Of a DNA stretch of 6,792 bases, positions 1 to 6,616 are shown in pieces (position 1 is the first letter of the stretch; each line of letters begins with the position of its first letter). The stretch spans positions 1 to 6,792 of the forward strand of contig JACDGQ010000178.1 of assembly GCA_013821615.1 (NCBI GenBank), in the 5' to 3' direction. The stretch comes from Planctomycetota bacterium (GTDB taxonomy: Bacteria; Planctomycetota; UBA11346). The notes beneath the pieces were generated by a model that was given only the letters and a program-made list of their open reading frames with translations, ran no database searches and was not told where the DNA came from. The position numbers and the translations under genes are program-made.

Positions 1-1
1 C

Positions 2-889
2 GCTGAGGTCGTAGACGTGGTCGGGGCCGTGGCGGCCGATCCACAGGAAGTAGAAGATGCCGACCGCCTTGCCGCTGCGCGCGGGCACGCTGCCGGGCTC
101 GGGCAGGCTGCGCCCGAGCGCGTCCATGCCCGCCCAGGTGTCGCTGCGGGTATCGCGCACCAGCAGCGGCCTGACCGCGCCGGGGCCGTGGGCGAGGCGC
201 GCCAGCTCGGGCGCGGACAGCACCCGGTCGTAGATGCGCAGGTCGTCGAGCCGGCCGGCGAAGCCATCGCCCGCGCCTGGCCGGGCACCGATCGTCAGCG
301 CGGTCACCGCGCTGCGTTCGCCGGTGGGGCCGGTGGCGGTACGCTCCAAGCGGGCATCGACGTAGATCCGCACCTCGCCGCTGGTCGCGTCGCGGGTCGC
401 CGCGACGTGGCGCCAGGCGCCGTCGGCGATGCGGCTCTCCGAACTCGTCACCGCGTCTGGCTGCCCCTGGCCGAGGGCGAAGCGTCCGTCGAGCAGCACC
501 GCGCCGAAGTCCTTGGCGTCGCCTGGGACGTCGCCATCGAGCAGCGGCGGTGCGTTGTACCAGGCGCCCGGTTGCGCCGGCGCCGTGGACTTCACCCACA
601 GCGCGACGGTGAAATCCCCGCGCGCCACCGCCGGCAGGGAGAGACGCGCCTTGCCGTCGAACACCGCGCAGCTGCGCCGCCCGGCATCGCGGTCGGTCCA
701 CGTGGCGCCGTCCACCACGCTGGCATCGTGATGTTGGCCGGAGTCGTCCTTGCCCAGCGTGGCGGCGCTGACGAAGCGGTACCAGCCGACCAGTCCGGTG
801 TGCTCACCCGGCAGCGGCGCGCCCGCCTCGGCGGCGGGCGCCCAGATCGGGATGGCGAGGAACAGGCACGTGGCGGCGGTCCGGAGCAT
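2..889 (-). CDS. Secreted LamG-domain protein, C-terminus cut off by window edge
   Basis: Reading from ATG at 889 gives 296 residues with no stop before the window edge, so this is the N-terminal part of a longer protein. Residues 1-22 look like a Sec signal peptide: R3, a hydrophobic core at about 5-18, and AEA before G23 as a likely cleavage site. Residues 32-235 read as a LamG/concanavalin-like jelly roll: LVGWYRF, FTVALWVK, WRHVAATRD, VRIYVD and a closing DDLRIYDRVLS, the classic end of this fold. From about 275 a new domain starts with VGIFYFLW, which could be the first strand of a TIM-barrel or other enzyme domain; I cannot assign a family. LamG domains often bind carbohydrate, so export and polysaccharide recognition are inferred. 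A GGGGA about 6 bases before the ATG supports the start. It follows the aldolase gene on the same strand but lies beyond a likely terminator, so it may have its own promoter. Sure of reading frame and LamG, unsure of function. Confidence 0.8.
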   Translation of the reverse strand, partial: MLRTAATCLFLAIPIWAPAAEAGAPLPGEHTGLVGWYRFVSAATLGKDDSGQHHDASVVDGATWTDRDAGRRSCAVFDGKARLSLPAVARGDFTVALWVKSTAPAQPGAWYNAPPLLDGDVPGDAKDFGAVLLDGRFALGQGQPDAVTSSESRIADGAWRHVAATRDATSGEVRIYVDARLERTATGPTGERSAVTALTIGARPGAGDGFAGRLDDLRIYDRVLSAPELARLAHGPGAVRPLLVRDTRSDTWAGMDALGRSLPEPGSVPARSGKAVGIFYFLWIGRHGPDHVYDLS

Positions 890-960
890 GGCGATCCCCG
901 GAGGATGACCGCCGAGGTGGCGACATGTTGGCGGAAATACCGCTAAAAACGCGATAGACC

Positions 961-1003
961 GGGAATAAAGGTCGCGCGACTGGGGATAGCCCGGTCGCGC
1001 GAT
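961..1003 (-). terminator. Likely rho-independent terminator of the aldolase-dehydrogenase gene
   Basis: A 9-bp perfect stem pairs 972-980 with 994-1002; the 13-base loop can add a small GGG/CCC stem (983-985 with 990-992). Read on the minus strand, the hairpin begins 10 bases after the stop codon at 1013-1015 and is followed by ACCTTTATTCCC, a short T-rich tail. Position and orientation fit the end of the minus-strand gene. The tail is weaker than a textbook U-tract, so termination may be partial and some read-through into the LamG gene is possible. Confidence 0.55.
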
Positions 1004-1012
1004 CCGCGCCGT

Positions 1013-3208
1013 TCAGCGCTGGAACGCCTCGTGCAGGCCGCCGTCGACGTTGATCACCTGCCCGACGGTCTTCGACGAGCGCTTCGAGGCCAGGAACACC
1101 GCGACCTCCGCCTGGTCGTCCGGCGTGATCGGCGACTTGGTGAGGGTGCGCTGGGCGTAGAAGCCGGCGAGCTTGTCGCGCAGGCTCTCGGTGGTTTCGC
1201 TCTCGGCGAAGGCGATCTCGTACTTGACCAGTGAGGCGATGACGCGGTCGCGCGGGAACATCGTCGAGCCGGCGACCACGGTCGCGGGCGCGATGGCGTT
1301 GACGCGCACCAGCGGCGCCAGCTCGATGGCGAGCTCGCGCACCAGGTGGTTGGCGGCGGCCTTCGAGACATCGTAGCCGACCGAGCCCTTCTTGCCGACC
1401 ACGCCGTTGACGCTGGTGGTCAGCACCAGGGTGCCCTGCAGGCCCTGCGCCTGCCACACATTGCGCGCCTCGTCGCCGACGATGTAGCTGCCGAGGACGT
1501 TGACGTCCATGGTGAAGCGCCACTGCTGCTCGGTGATGTGGCCGGTGCGGTCGGGCGCGACGAACACGCCCGCGGTGACGATCAGGTGGTCGATGCCGCC
1601 GTAGGCGAGGACGGTCTGGGCGAGCAGCTCCTTGACGCTCTCGCGCTTGGTGATGTCGACCGCCAGGCCGATCGCGGGACCGCAGGCCGAGATGCCGGTG
1701 CCGGCGACGCCGATGCCCTGGCCGAGCTTGTCGGTCAGCTCCTTGGCGGTGACGTTCGCGACGTCCAGGCCGAGGTCGGCGCACACCACGTGCGCGCCCT
1801 CCTTGGCGATGCGGTGCGCGGTGGCCTTGCCGATGCCGTTGCCGGCGCCGATCACCACCACGATGTCGCGCGCGAACTCGTTCTCGGGGGGCATGCGCTT
1901 GAGCTTGGCCTCTTCGAGCAGCCAGTATTCGATGTCGAAGGCCTCCTGCTCGGGCAGGGCGATGTAGGTGTCGATGGCCTCGGCGCCGCGCATCACCTCG
2001 ACCGCGCAGTTGTAGAACTCGGCGGTGACGCGCGATTCGCTCTTGGTCTTGCCGAAGGCGATCATGCCGACGCCCGGGATCAGGATCACGGTCGGATTGG
2101 GGTCGCGCATCGCCGGCGAGTTGGCGCGCTTGCAGCGCGCGTAGTAGGCGGCGTAGTCCTTGCGGTACTGCTCGATGCCGGCGGTCAGCTTGGCCTTGAG
2201 CGCGGCGACGTCCTCGGCCTGGGGATTCCAGGCGACGTAGAGCGGCTTGATCTTGGTGCGCAGGAAGTGGTCGGGGCAGCTGGTGCCGAGTTCAGCCAGG
2301 CGCGGGGCGTCGTTGGCATTGACGAAGCGCAGGATGGTCGGGTCGCTGTGCACGGTGCCGATCTGCTTGGCCTTCTTCGAGACCTGGCCGCGCAGCCAGG
2401 GCAGGATCTCGACCAGCACGGCGTCGCGCTTGACCGGCTCCAGCGCCTGGTGCTTGGCGCCGCCGAAGGTCTTCTCGCCCTTGTCGCGCGCTTCGATGAA
2501 GCGCGCGGCCTTCTCGATCAGGGTCAACGTGGTGTCGTAGCAGCCCTTGTTGGTGTCGGCCCAGCTGATGAAGCCGTGCTGGGACATTAGCAGGCCCTTC
2601 AGCTTCGGGTTTTCCTGGCAGCGCTTCTGCATCTCCAGGCCGAGCTCGAAGCCGGGGCGCATCCACGGCACCCAGCCGAGCTCGTCGCCGTAGATCTCTT
2701 TGGTCAGCTCCTGCGAGCGCTTGGCGGCGGCGACGGCGATGACCGCGTTGGGGTGCATGTGGTCGACGTGCTTGAAGGGCACGAAGGAGTGCAGCGGGGT
2801 GTCGATCGAAGTGGCGCGCGGGTTGAGGTTGAAGGTGCAGTGGTTGAACAGCCCGACCATGCGGTCTTCAGCCTCGGTCTTGATGCCCTTGGCGGGCGCG
2901 GCGGCGTAGACCTTCTGCAGGCTGAGCAGCTTGTCCTGGTAGAGGGAGGAGAAGTTGGCCAGCACGCTGGTGCGCAGGTCGCCGCCCGAGCCCTTCACCC
3001 ACAGCACCTCGGTCTCGGCGCCGCTGAGGGGGTCCTTCTCGGCGATCTTGGCCGAGGTGTTGCCGCCGCCGGTGTTGGTGATGCGCTGGTCGCTGCCGAG
3101 CAGGTTGGAGCGGTAAATGAGGGCCTCCGCCGGCGACAGCTTGGCGGCGGCGGCGTCATCCCACAGGTAGGAGACATGCTTGTAGGCGTTGGTGGCGGCG
3201 GCGGTCAT
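1013..3208 (-). CDS. rhaEW: Bifunctional rhamnulose-1-phosphate aldolase / lactaldehyde dehydrogenase (RhaEW-type fusion)
   Basis: 731 residues, two fused enzymes, the usual architecture and about the usual length for the RhaD-aldolase/ADH family (Bacillus subtilis YuxG/RhaEW). Residues about 25-425 form a class II aldolase domain: TNTGGGNTS at 45-52, the zinc-ligand pair H150 and H152 (DHMH), and a third ligand H211 in SQHG. This domain should split L-rhamnulose-1-phosphate into DHAP and L-lactaldehyde. Residues about 448-731 are a short-chain dehydrogenase: nucleotide motif GAGNGIG at 454-460, D478 after the second strand (suggesting NAD rather than NADP), TAG at 545-547, and a complete catalytic set N570, S599, Y612, K616 (YDVSK). 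It should oxidise lactaldehyde to L-lactate. The protein is probably cytoplasmic, as no signal or membrane segment is seen. The start is backed by GGGAA six bases upstream. It diverges from the DeoR-type gene, with one paired operator between them. Substrate could also be another deoxyketose phosphate such as fuculose-1-phosphate; the fused form favours rhamnulose. Confidence 0.93.
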   Translation of the reverse strand: MTAAATNAYKHVSYLWDDAAAAKLSPAEALIYRSNLLGSDQRITNTGGGNTSAKIAEKDPLSGAETEVLWVKGSGGDLRTSVLANFSSLYQDKLLSLQKVYAAAPAKGIKTEAEDRMVGLFNHCTFNLNPRATSIDTPLHSFVPFKHVDHMHPNAVIAVAAAKRSQELTKEIYGDELGWVPWMRPGFELGLEMQKRCQENPKLKGLLMSQHGFISWADTNKGCYDTTLTLIEKAARFIEARDKGEKTFGGAKHQALEPVKRDAVLVEILPWLRGQVSKKAKQIGTVHSDPTILRFVNANDAPRLAELGTSCPDHFLRTKIKPLYVAWNPQAEDVAALKAKLTAGIEQYRKDYAAYYARCKRANSPAMRDPNPTVILIPGVGMIAFGKTKSESRVTAEFYNCAVEVMRGAEAIDTYIALPEQEAFDIEYWLLEEAKLKRMPPENEFARDIVVVIGAGNGIGKATAHRIAKEGAHVVCADLGLDVANVTAKELTDKLGQGIGVAGTGISACGPAIGLAVDITKRESVKELLAQTVLAYGGIDHLIVTAGVFVAPDRTGHITEQQWRFTMDVNVLGSYIVGDEARNVWQAQGLQGTLVLTTSVNGVVGKKGSVGYDVSKAAANHLVRELAIELAPLVRVNAIAPATVVAGSTMFPRDRVIASLVKYEIAFAESETTESLRDKLAGFYAQRTLTKSPITPDDQAEVAVFLASKRSSKTVGQVINVDGGLHEAFQR

Positions 3209-3226
3209 GGTCAGTTCCCAAGGGGG

Positions 3227-3301
3227 TTTATGTCCGAATTCTTTGGATTGTCCCTTGATTGTGCTTTAAAAACCATAGAGTCAAGACGAATCGGACATAA
3301 A
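3227..3301. promoter_or_regulatory. Paired operator: perfect 11-bp inverted repeat in the divergent promoter region
   Basis: TTTATGTCCGA at 3227-3237 recurs as its exact reverse complement TCGGACATAAA at 3291-3301. The arms are 64 bp apart start to start, close to six helical turns, so they would face the same side of the DNA. The arm resembles half-sites of the DeoR/GlpR family (GlpR half-sites contain ATGTTCG), and a DeoR-type gene starts 41 bases to the right. The left arm ends 18 bases before the aldolase start codon, and the right arm lies just upstream of that gene's best -35 candidate. Inference: the neighbouring regulator binds both arms, perhaps as a looped tetramer, repressing the aldolase gene and itself until an inducer, probably a sugar phosphate, releases it. 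Confidence 0.75.
3238..3290. promoter_or_regulatory. AT-rich divergent promoter core between the operator arms
   Basis: This stretch is clearly richer in A and T than the surrounding DNA and lies between the starts of two divergent genes, so it very likely holds both promoters. For the aldolase gene the best -35 is TTGACT (3284 to 3279, minus strand); the box 18 bases on is only AATCAA, while TATGGT (3277 to 3272) is a better -10 but then its -35 would fall inside the right operator arm. For the regulator gene, TTGGAT at 3243-3248 and TAAAAA at 3267-3272, 18 bases apart, is the best pair. The region is sound as a control region; the exact boxes are weak guesses. Confidence 0.45.
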
Positions 3302-3342
3302 CGAAGATTCGCGTTTGCTGTCCCCGCCACCCAGGATCCCGC

Positions 3343-4116
3343 ATGTTCGCTGAGGAACGCCACCTGCAGATCCTCACCCTTCTGGAACGCCAGGGGCGGG
3401 TGCGCGTCGTCGACCTTGCCCGCGAACTGCAGGTCACCGAGGAGACGGTGCGCCGCGACCTCGAACGCCTCGACCAGGACGGCCGCCTGCAGCGCACCCA
3501 CGGCGGCGCCCTGCCCGGCAGCGCGCGGCGCGAGCTGCCCTTCGCCCAGCGCCAGGCCAGCCAGCTCGCCGCCAAGACCGCCATCGCCCACGCCGCGCTC
3601 GCCCTGGTCGCGCCCGGCCAGGTCATCGCCCTCGACGGCAGCACCTCGGCCTTCGCCATGGCGAGTTCGCTGCCCGACGGGCTGGCGCTGACCGTGGTCA
3701 CGACCTCGCTGCCGGTGGTGGGCGCCCTCGCCGACCGCGAACAGGTGCGCGTGGTGTGCAGCGGCGGCACCCTCGACCCGACCAGCCGCAGCTTCCTCGG
3801 CCCGATCGCGGCAGAGGCCTTGGCGCGCATCAACATCCACACCGTGTTCCTCTCCGGCATCGGCATCGACCTCGAACGTGGCGTCAGCGAGAGCACCGAC
3901 GACCTCGCCGCCGTGAAGCGCCGCCTGATCGAGCGCGCCGAACGCGTGGTGCTGCTCGTCGACCACACCAAGTTCGGGGTGCGCGGCGCGATCACCTTCG
4001 CGACCCTCGGCGACGTCGACGTGGTGATCACCGACCGCGCCGTCGACCCGGCGACCGACGCCGCCCTGGCTGCACATGGGGCGCGGATCGTCCTGGCCGA
4101 CGTGCCCTCGGGTTGA
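3343..4116 (+). CDS. DeoR/GlpR-family transcriptional regulator
   Basis: 257 residues, normal length for the family. Residues 1-57 are the DeoR winged helix-turn-helix: ERHLQIL at the N-terminus, VVDLARELQVTEETVRRDL (22-40) as helix-turn-helix, and the signature RTHGGAL at 51-57. Residues about 75-235 are the DeoR C-terminal sensor domain, which is related to ribose-5-phosphate isomerase and binds sugar phosphates: LDGSTSAFAMA at 97-107, TTSLPV at 120-125, and VDHTKFG at 206-212 with the conserved K210. AGGA six bases before ATG supports the start. It diverges from the aldolase gene and precedes lutA by 105 bases on the same strand with no terminator visible, so it may be cotranscribed with lutABC. 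Probably a repressor acting on the inverted repeat upstream, with an intermediate such as rhamnulose-1-phosphate as inducer; the ligand is inferred from neighbours. This differs from the AraC-type RhaR/RhaS control of E. coli rhamnose genes and from GntR-type LutR control of lut genes. Confidence 0.92.
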   Translation: MFAEERHLQILTLLERQGRVRVVDLARELQVTEETVRRDLERLDQDGRLQRTHGGALPGSARRELPFAQRQASQLAAKTAIAHAALALVAPGQVIALDGSTSAFAMASSLPDGLALTVVTTSLPVVGALADREQVRVVCSGGTLDPTSRSFLGPIAAEALARINIHTVFLSGIGIDLERGVSESTDDLAAVKRRLIERAERVVLLVDHTKFGVRGAITFATLGDVDVVITDRAVDPATDAALAAHGARIVLADVPSG

Positions 4117-4160
4117 CAATCCCACCTCGGGCGCTCGCCTCGCTTCTCGCAATCCGCTGT

Positions 4161-4216
4161 CCTTCCGCCCTTCCGCCCTTCTCCCCTTCATCCCCTTCCC
4201 CCTTCCGGCCATCCCC
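4161..4216. repeat. Degenerate 8-bp pyrimidine tandem repeat before lutA
   Basis: About seven units in 8-base phase starting at 4161, 4169, 4177, 4185, 4193, 4201 and 4209. The first two are identical (CCTTCCGC), later ones drift (CCTTCTCC, CCTTCATC, CCCTTCCC, CCTTCCGG, CCATCCCC). The run from 4161 to the lutA start at 4222 is about 90% pyrimidine on the plus strand. It fills more than half of the gap between the regulator gene and lutA and leaves no Shine-Dalgarno sequence for lutA. It could be a slippage-prone spacer, a pyrimidine-rich leader, or a neutral repeat; the sequence alone does not decide. Confidence 0.7.
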
Positions 4217-4221
4217 TCCCC

Positions 4222-4938
4222 ATGCGCATCTCCCTCTTCATCCCCTGCTTCGTCGACCAGATGTCGCCGCGCACCGGCGTCGCGGTGGTCGAGGTGCTGG
4301 AGCGGCTCGGCCACGAGGTCCTCTACCCGGAAGGGCAGACCTGCTGCGGGCAGCCGGCCTTCAACTCGGGGTTCTGCGATCAGGCGCGCTGCGTCGCCGA
4401 GCACTTCCTCGACACTTTCGCGGATGCGGAGCACGTGGTGGTGCCGTCGGGCTCATGCGCGGCGATGGTCAAGGTCTTCTATCCCGAGCTCTTCCAGGGC
4501 ACGAAGCGCGCGGCCGAGGCCAAGGCGCTGGGAGAGCGCACCTGGGAGTTCTCGCAGTTCCTGGTCGAGAAGCTCGGCGTCGGCGACGTCGGCGCGAGCT
4601 TCGCGGGCAAGGTCACCTTCCACGACGGCTGCCATGGCCTGCGCGAACTCGGCGTGCACGCCGCGCCGCGCACCCTGCTGCGCCACGTGCGCGGCCTCGA
4701 GCTGGTCGAGATGGGCGAGGCGCGCACTTGCTGCGGCTTCGGGGGCACCTTCGCGGTGAAGTTCCCCGAGATCTCGACCGCCATGGCCCAGGTGAAGTGC
4801 AACTCGATCATCGACTGCGGCGCCCACACGGTGGTCTCGAACGACCCCAGCTGCCTGATGCAGATTCGCGGCTATTTCGACAAGCACGGCAACACTCTGC
4901 CCTGCCTGCACCTCGCAGAAGTCCTGGCGCGGACATGA
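4222..4938 (+). CDS. lutA: L-lactate utilization protein LutA (CCG-domain Fe-S oxidoreductase subunit)
   Basis: 238 residues, typical of LutA/YkgE. Two cysteine-rich CCG domains are complete: C9 (PCFVDQ), C41-C42 (TCCGQPAFNSG) and C79 (SGSCAAM) in the first half; C137 (HDGCHGLRELG), C170-C171 (TCCGFGGTFAVK) and C211 (NDPSC) in the second. In this family, shared with GlpC and heterodisulfide reductase subunits, such motifs bind iron-sulfur clusters. With LutB and LutC it oxidises L-lactate to pyruvate in the cytoplasm, feeding electrons onward. No signal peptide or membrane helix. The start at 4222 begins directly at the family's conserved N-terminal strand (ISLFIPCF), so it is probably right even though the upstream bases are pyrimidine-rich and show no ribosome binding site. 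It follows the regulator by 105 bases and is separated from lutB by 202 bases, unusually far for this operon because of an inverted-repeat element. Context suggests it consumes the L-lactate made by the aldolase-dehydrogenase. Confidence 0.93.
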   Translation: MRISLFIPCFVDQMSPRTGVAVVEVLERLGHEVLYPEGQTCCGQPAFNSGFCDQARCVAEHFLDTFADAEHVVVPSGSCAAMVKVFYPELFQGTKRAAEAKALGERTWEFSQFLVEKLGVGDVGASFAGKVTFHDGCHGLRELGVHAAPRTLLRHVRGLELVEMGEARTCCGFGGTFAVKFPEISTAMAQVKCNSIIDCGAHTVVSNDPSCLMQIRGYFDKHGNTLPCLHLAEVLART

Positions 4939-4948
4939 TGCACGAACA

Positions 4949-5097
4949 GCCGATAGAACAGGAGCGCGCGGAGGCGCGGAGGGGGACGCGGCAACGCCGT
5001 GGCCTGGATGGCATGAAGCGCACCAAGGTCGGCGCCCCGCACCGGCTGCGCAGCCTGCCTTTCCTCCGCGCCTCCGCGCCCTCCTGTTCTATCCGGC
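4949..5097. repeat. Large inverted-repeat element between lutA and lutB
   Basis: The arm 4953-4982 (starting ATAGAACAGGAGCGCGCGG) and the arm 5063-5092 (ending CCTCCTGTTCTAT) are reverse complements over 30 bp with one mismatch. Allowing a one-base bulge, pairing extends outward to 4949 and 5097. The centre of about 80 bp shows no matching symmetry of note. The element begins 10 bases after the lutA stop and ends 43 bases before the lutB start. It holds no transposase and I saw no flanking target duplication. It looks like an intergenic dispersed or MITE/REP-like element inserted into the operon; in RNA it would fold into a very stable GC-rich stem that could affect the relative expression or stability of the lutA and lutB parts of the message. 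Copy number elsewhere in the genome cannot be judged here. Confidence 0.75.
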
Positions 5098-5140
5098 CGT
5101 CCCTCCTCTGGCCCTCCCTCCTCCAGCCGCCTGGATCCCC

Positions 5141-6616
5141 ATGAGCGCCATCACCGACGAATTCCACCGTGCTGCCGGGTCGGTCGCGGACGACGACGAC
5201 CAGCGCGCGTTCATGCGCAAGGCGCTGGGCGGCTACGAGCACACCCGCGCCGGCACCGAAGCGCGCTTCACCAGCTGGCAGGCGGCGCGCGACGCGGCGG
5301 CGGCGCTGAAGTGGGACGCGCTCGAGAACCTGCACGCGCTCATCCAGCAGTTCGTCGACAAGCTCGAAAAGCGCGGCGTCAAGGTGTGCTGGGCCGAGGA
5401 CGCGGTGCAGGCGCGCAGCTACATCCTGGAGGTGGTGCGCGCCCACCAGGCGCGCTCGATCATCAAGTCGAAGTGCATGACCAGCGAGGAGATCCACCTC
5501 AACGAGCTGCTCGAGCACGAGGGCTTCAACGTCATCGAGTCCGATCTCGGCGAGTACATCGTGCAATTGCGCAAGGAGGCGCCGTACCACTTCGTGTTCC
5601 CGTCGATGCACCTGCGTCGCGGGCAGATCGACGACCTTTTTGTCGAGAAGCACGGCTACGTCTCGAACGAGGATCCCGAGGCGCTGACCATGGAGGCGCG
5701 GCGCGTGCTGCGCCGCAAGTACCTCGAGGCCGACATCGGCTTCACCGGCGCCAACTTCGGCATCGCCGAGACCGGCATGATCTCGATCACCGAAAACGAG
5801 GGCAATGCGCGCCTGACCACCGCCCTGCCCAAGGTGCACATCGCTCTGATGGGCATCGAGAAGATCATCCCCACGCTCGACGACCTCGCGCTGCTGCTGC
5901 CGATGCTCGCCACCGCCGGCACCGGCCAGCAGCTGACATGCTACAATTCGCAGTACTCCGGCCCGCGCAGCGGCGACGAGCCCGACGGCCCGGAGGAGTT
6001 CCACCTCGTCCTGCTCGACAACCACCGCACGCGCCTGCTCGCCGATCCCGAGCAGCGCGACGCGCTGCGCTGCATCCGCTGCGGCGCCTGCCTGAACGTC
6101 TGCCCGATCTTCAAGAACATCGGCGGGCACAGCTACGGCACCACCTACCAGGGACCGATCGGTGCGGTGATCACCCCGCACCTGCGCGGCCTGCAGGACT
6201 GGAAGCACCTCTCGCACGCCTCGTCGTTGTGCGGTGCGTGCACCGAGACCTGCCCGGTGCGCATCGACCTGCACCACCACCTGCTGCGCAACCGCCGCAA
6301 CGCCGCCAAGGCCGCGCCGACGATGTTCGAGCGCGTGGTCTATGGCGCCTTCGCCGGGGTCATGCGCCGGCCGTGGCTGTACCGCACCCTGACCAAGGGC
6401 AGCCGCTTCCTCAACTGGCTGGGCAAGCCGGTCGCCGGCACCGTCCTCGACCCGGTGCGCGCCTGGCGGCGCACGCGCACCCTGCCGGACCCGGCCAAGC
6501 AGTCGTTCAAGGACTATTGGAAGCAGCACCGCAAGGCCGGGGACGCGGTGCGCGCCAGTGCGCCGACAGTGCCGACAGTGCCGCCGGCGCCGCCCGCCGC
6601 CGGAGCCCAGTCATGA
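5141..6616 (+). CDS. lutB: L-lactate utilization protein LutB (ferredoxin-type Fe-S subunit)
   Basis: 491 residues, close to the family's usual length. Residues about 60-300 form the LUD domain shared with LutC (KSKCMTSEEIHLNE at 109-122, TGANFGIAETG at 202-212, TENEGNARL at 217-225). Residues 311-321 carry CIRCGACLNVC and 364-371 carry CGACTETC followed by P, the ferredoxin-like 4Fe-4S motifs of LutB/YkgF. Residues about 390-463 match the LutB C-terminal region (DUF3390-like), ending in LPDPAKQSFKDYW. It transfers electrons within the LutABC complex that oxidises L-lactate to pyruvate. The last 20 or so residues are a Pro/Ala-rich tail, encoded partly by two tandem 9-bp copies of GCCGACAGT (6562-6579), and are likely disordered. 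The start is supported by typical N-terminal LutB spacing; only a weak GGA lies upstream in a pyrimidine-rich leader. The stop overlaps the lutC start (ATGA), so the two are probably translationally coupled. Confidence 0.95.
   Translation: MSAITDEFHRAAGSVADDDDQRAFMRKALGGYEHTRAGTEARFTSWQAARDAAAALKWDALENLHALIQQFVDKLEKRGVKVCWAEDAVQARSYILEVVRAHQARSIIKSKCMTSEEIHLNELLEHEGFNVIESDLGEYIVQLRKEAPYHFVFPSMHLRRGQIDDLFVEKHGYVSNEDPEALTMEARRVLRRKYLEADIGFTGANFGIAETGMISITENEGNARLTTALPKVHIALMGIEKIIPTLDDLALLLPMLATAGTGQQLTCYNSQYSGPRSGDEPDGPEEFHLVLLDNHRTRLLADPEQRDALRCIRCGACLNVCPIFKNIGGHSYGTTYQGPIGAVITPHLRGLQDWKHLSHASSLCGACTETCPVRIDLHHHLLRNRRNAAKAAPTMFERVVYGAFAGVMRRPWLYRTLTKGSRFLNWLGKPVAGTVLDPVRAWRRTRTLPDPAKQSFKDYWKQHRKAGDAVRASAPTVPTVPPAPPAAGAQS

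Noticed and set aside
931..943. Small hairpin GCGG-AAATA-CCGC upstream of the LamG gene, considered as a terminator
   Set aside because: The stem is only 4 bp and on the minus strand the T-run precedes it rather than follows it; no gene ends just before it on the plus strand.
17..946. 309-codon open frame on the plus strand opposite the LamG gene
   Set aside because: The minus-strand frame has a signal peptide and LamG motifs; the plus frame is a composition-driven shadow.
1346..2590. 414-codon open frame on the plus strand opposite the aldolase-dehydrogenase gene
   Set aside because: It is antisense to a gene with intact catalytic motifs in both domains and shows only biased composition, with no motif of its own.
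4113..4118. Perfect -35 consensus TTGACA at the end of the regulator gene, a possible lutA promoter
   Set aside because: It includes the regulator's stop codon, and no -10-like sequence occurs 15-19 bases downstream, where the DNA is GC-rich (CGCCTC). Probably chance.
4808..6529. 573-codon open frame on the minus strand opposite lutB
   Set aside because: It lies antisense to lutB, which has clear LUD and ferredoxin motifs. The translation is Arg/Ala/Val/Gly-rich with no recognisable domain, as expected for an antisense frame in high-GC coding DNA.
6562..6579. Two tandem 9-bp copies of GCCGACAGT in lutB, considered as a site of interest
   Set aside because: They only encode part of a low-complexity Pro-rich tail, keep the frame, and are too short and few to suggest more than slippage.
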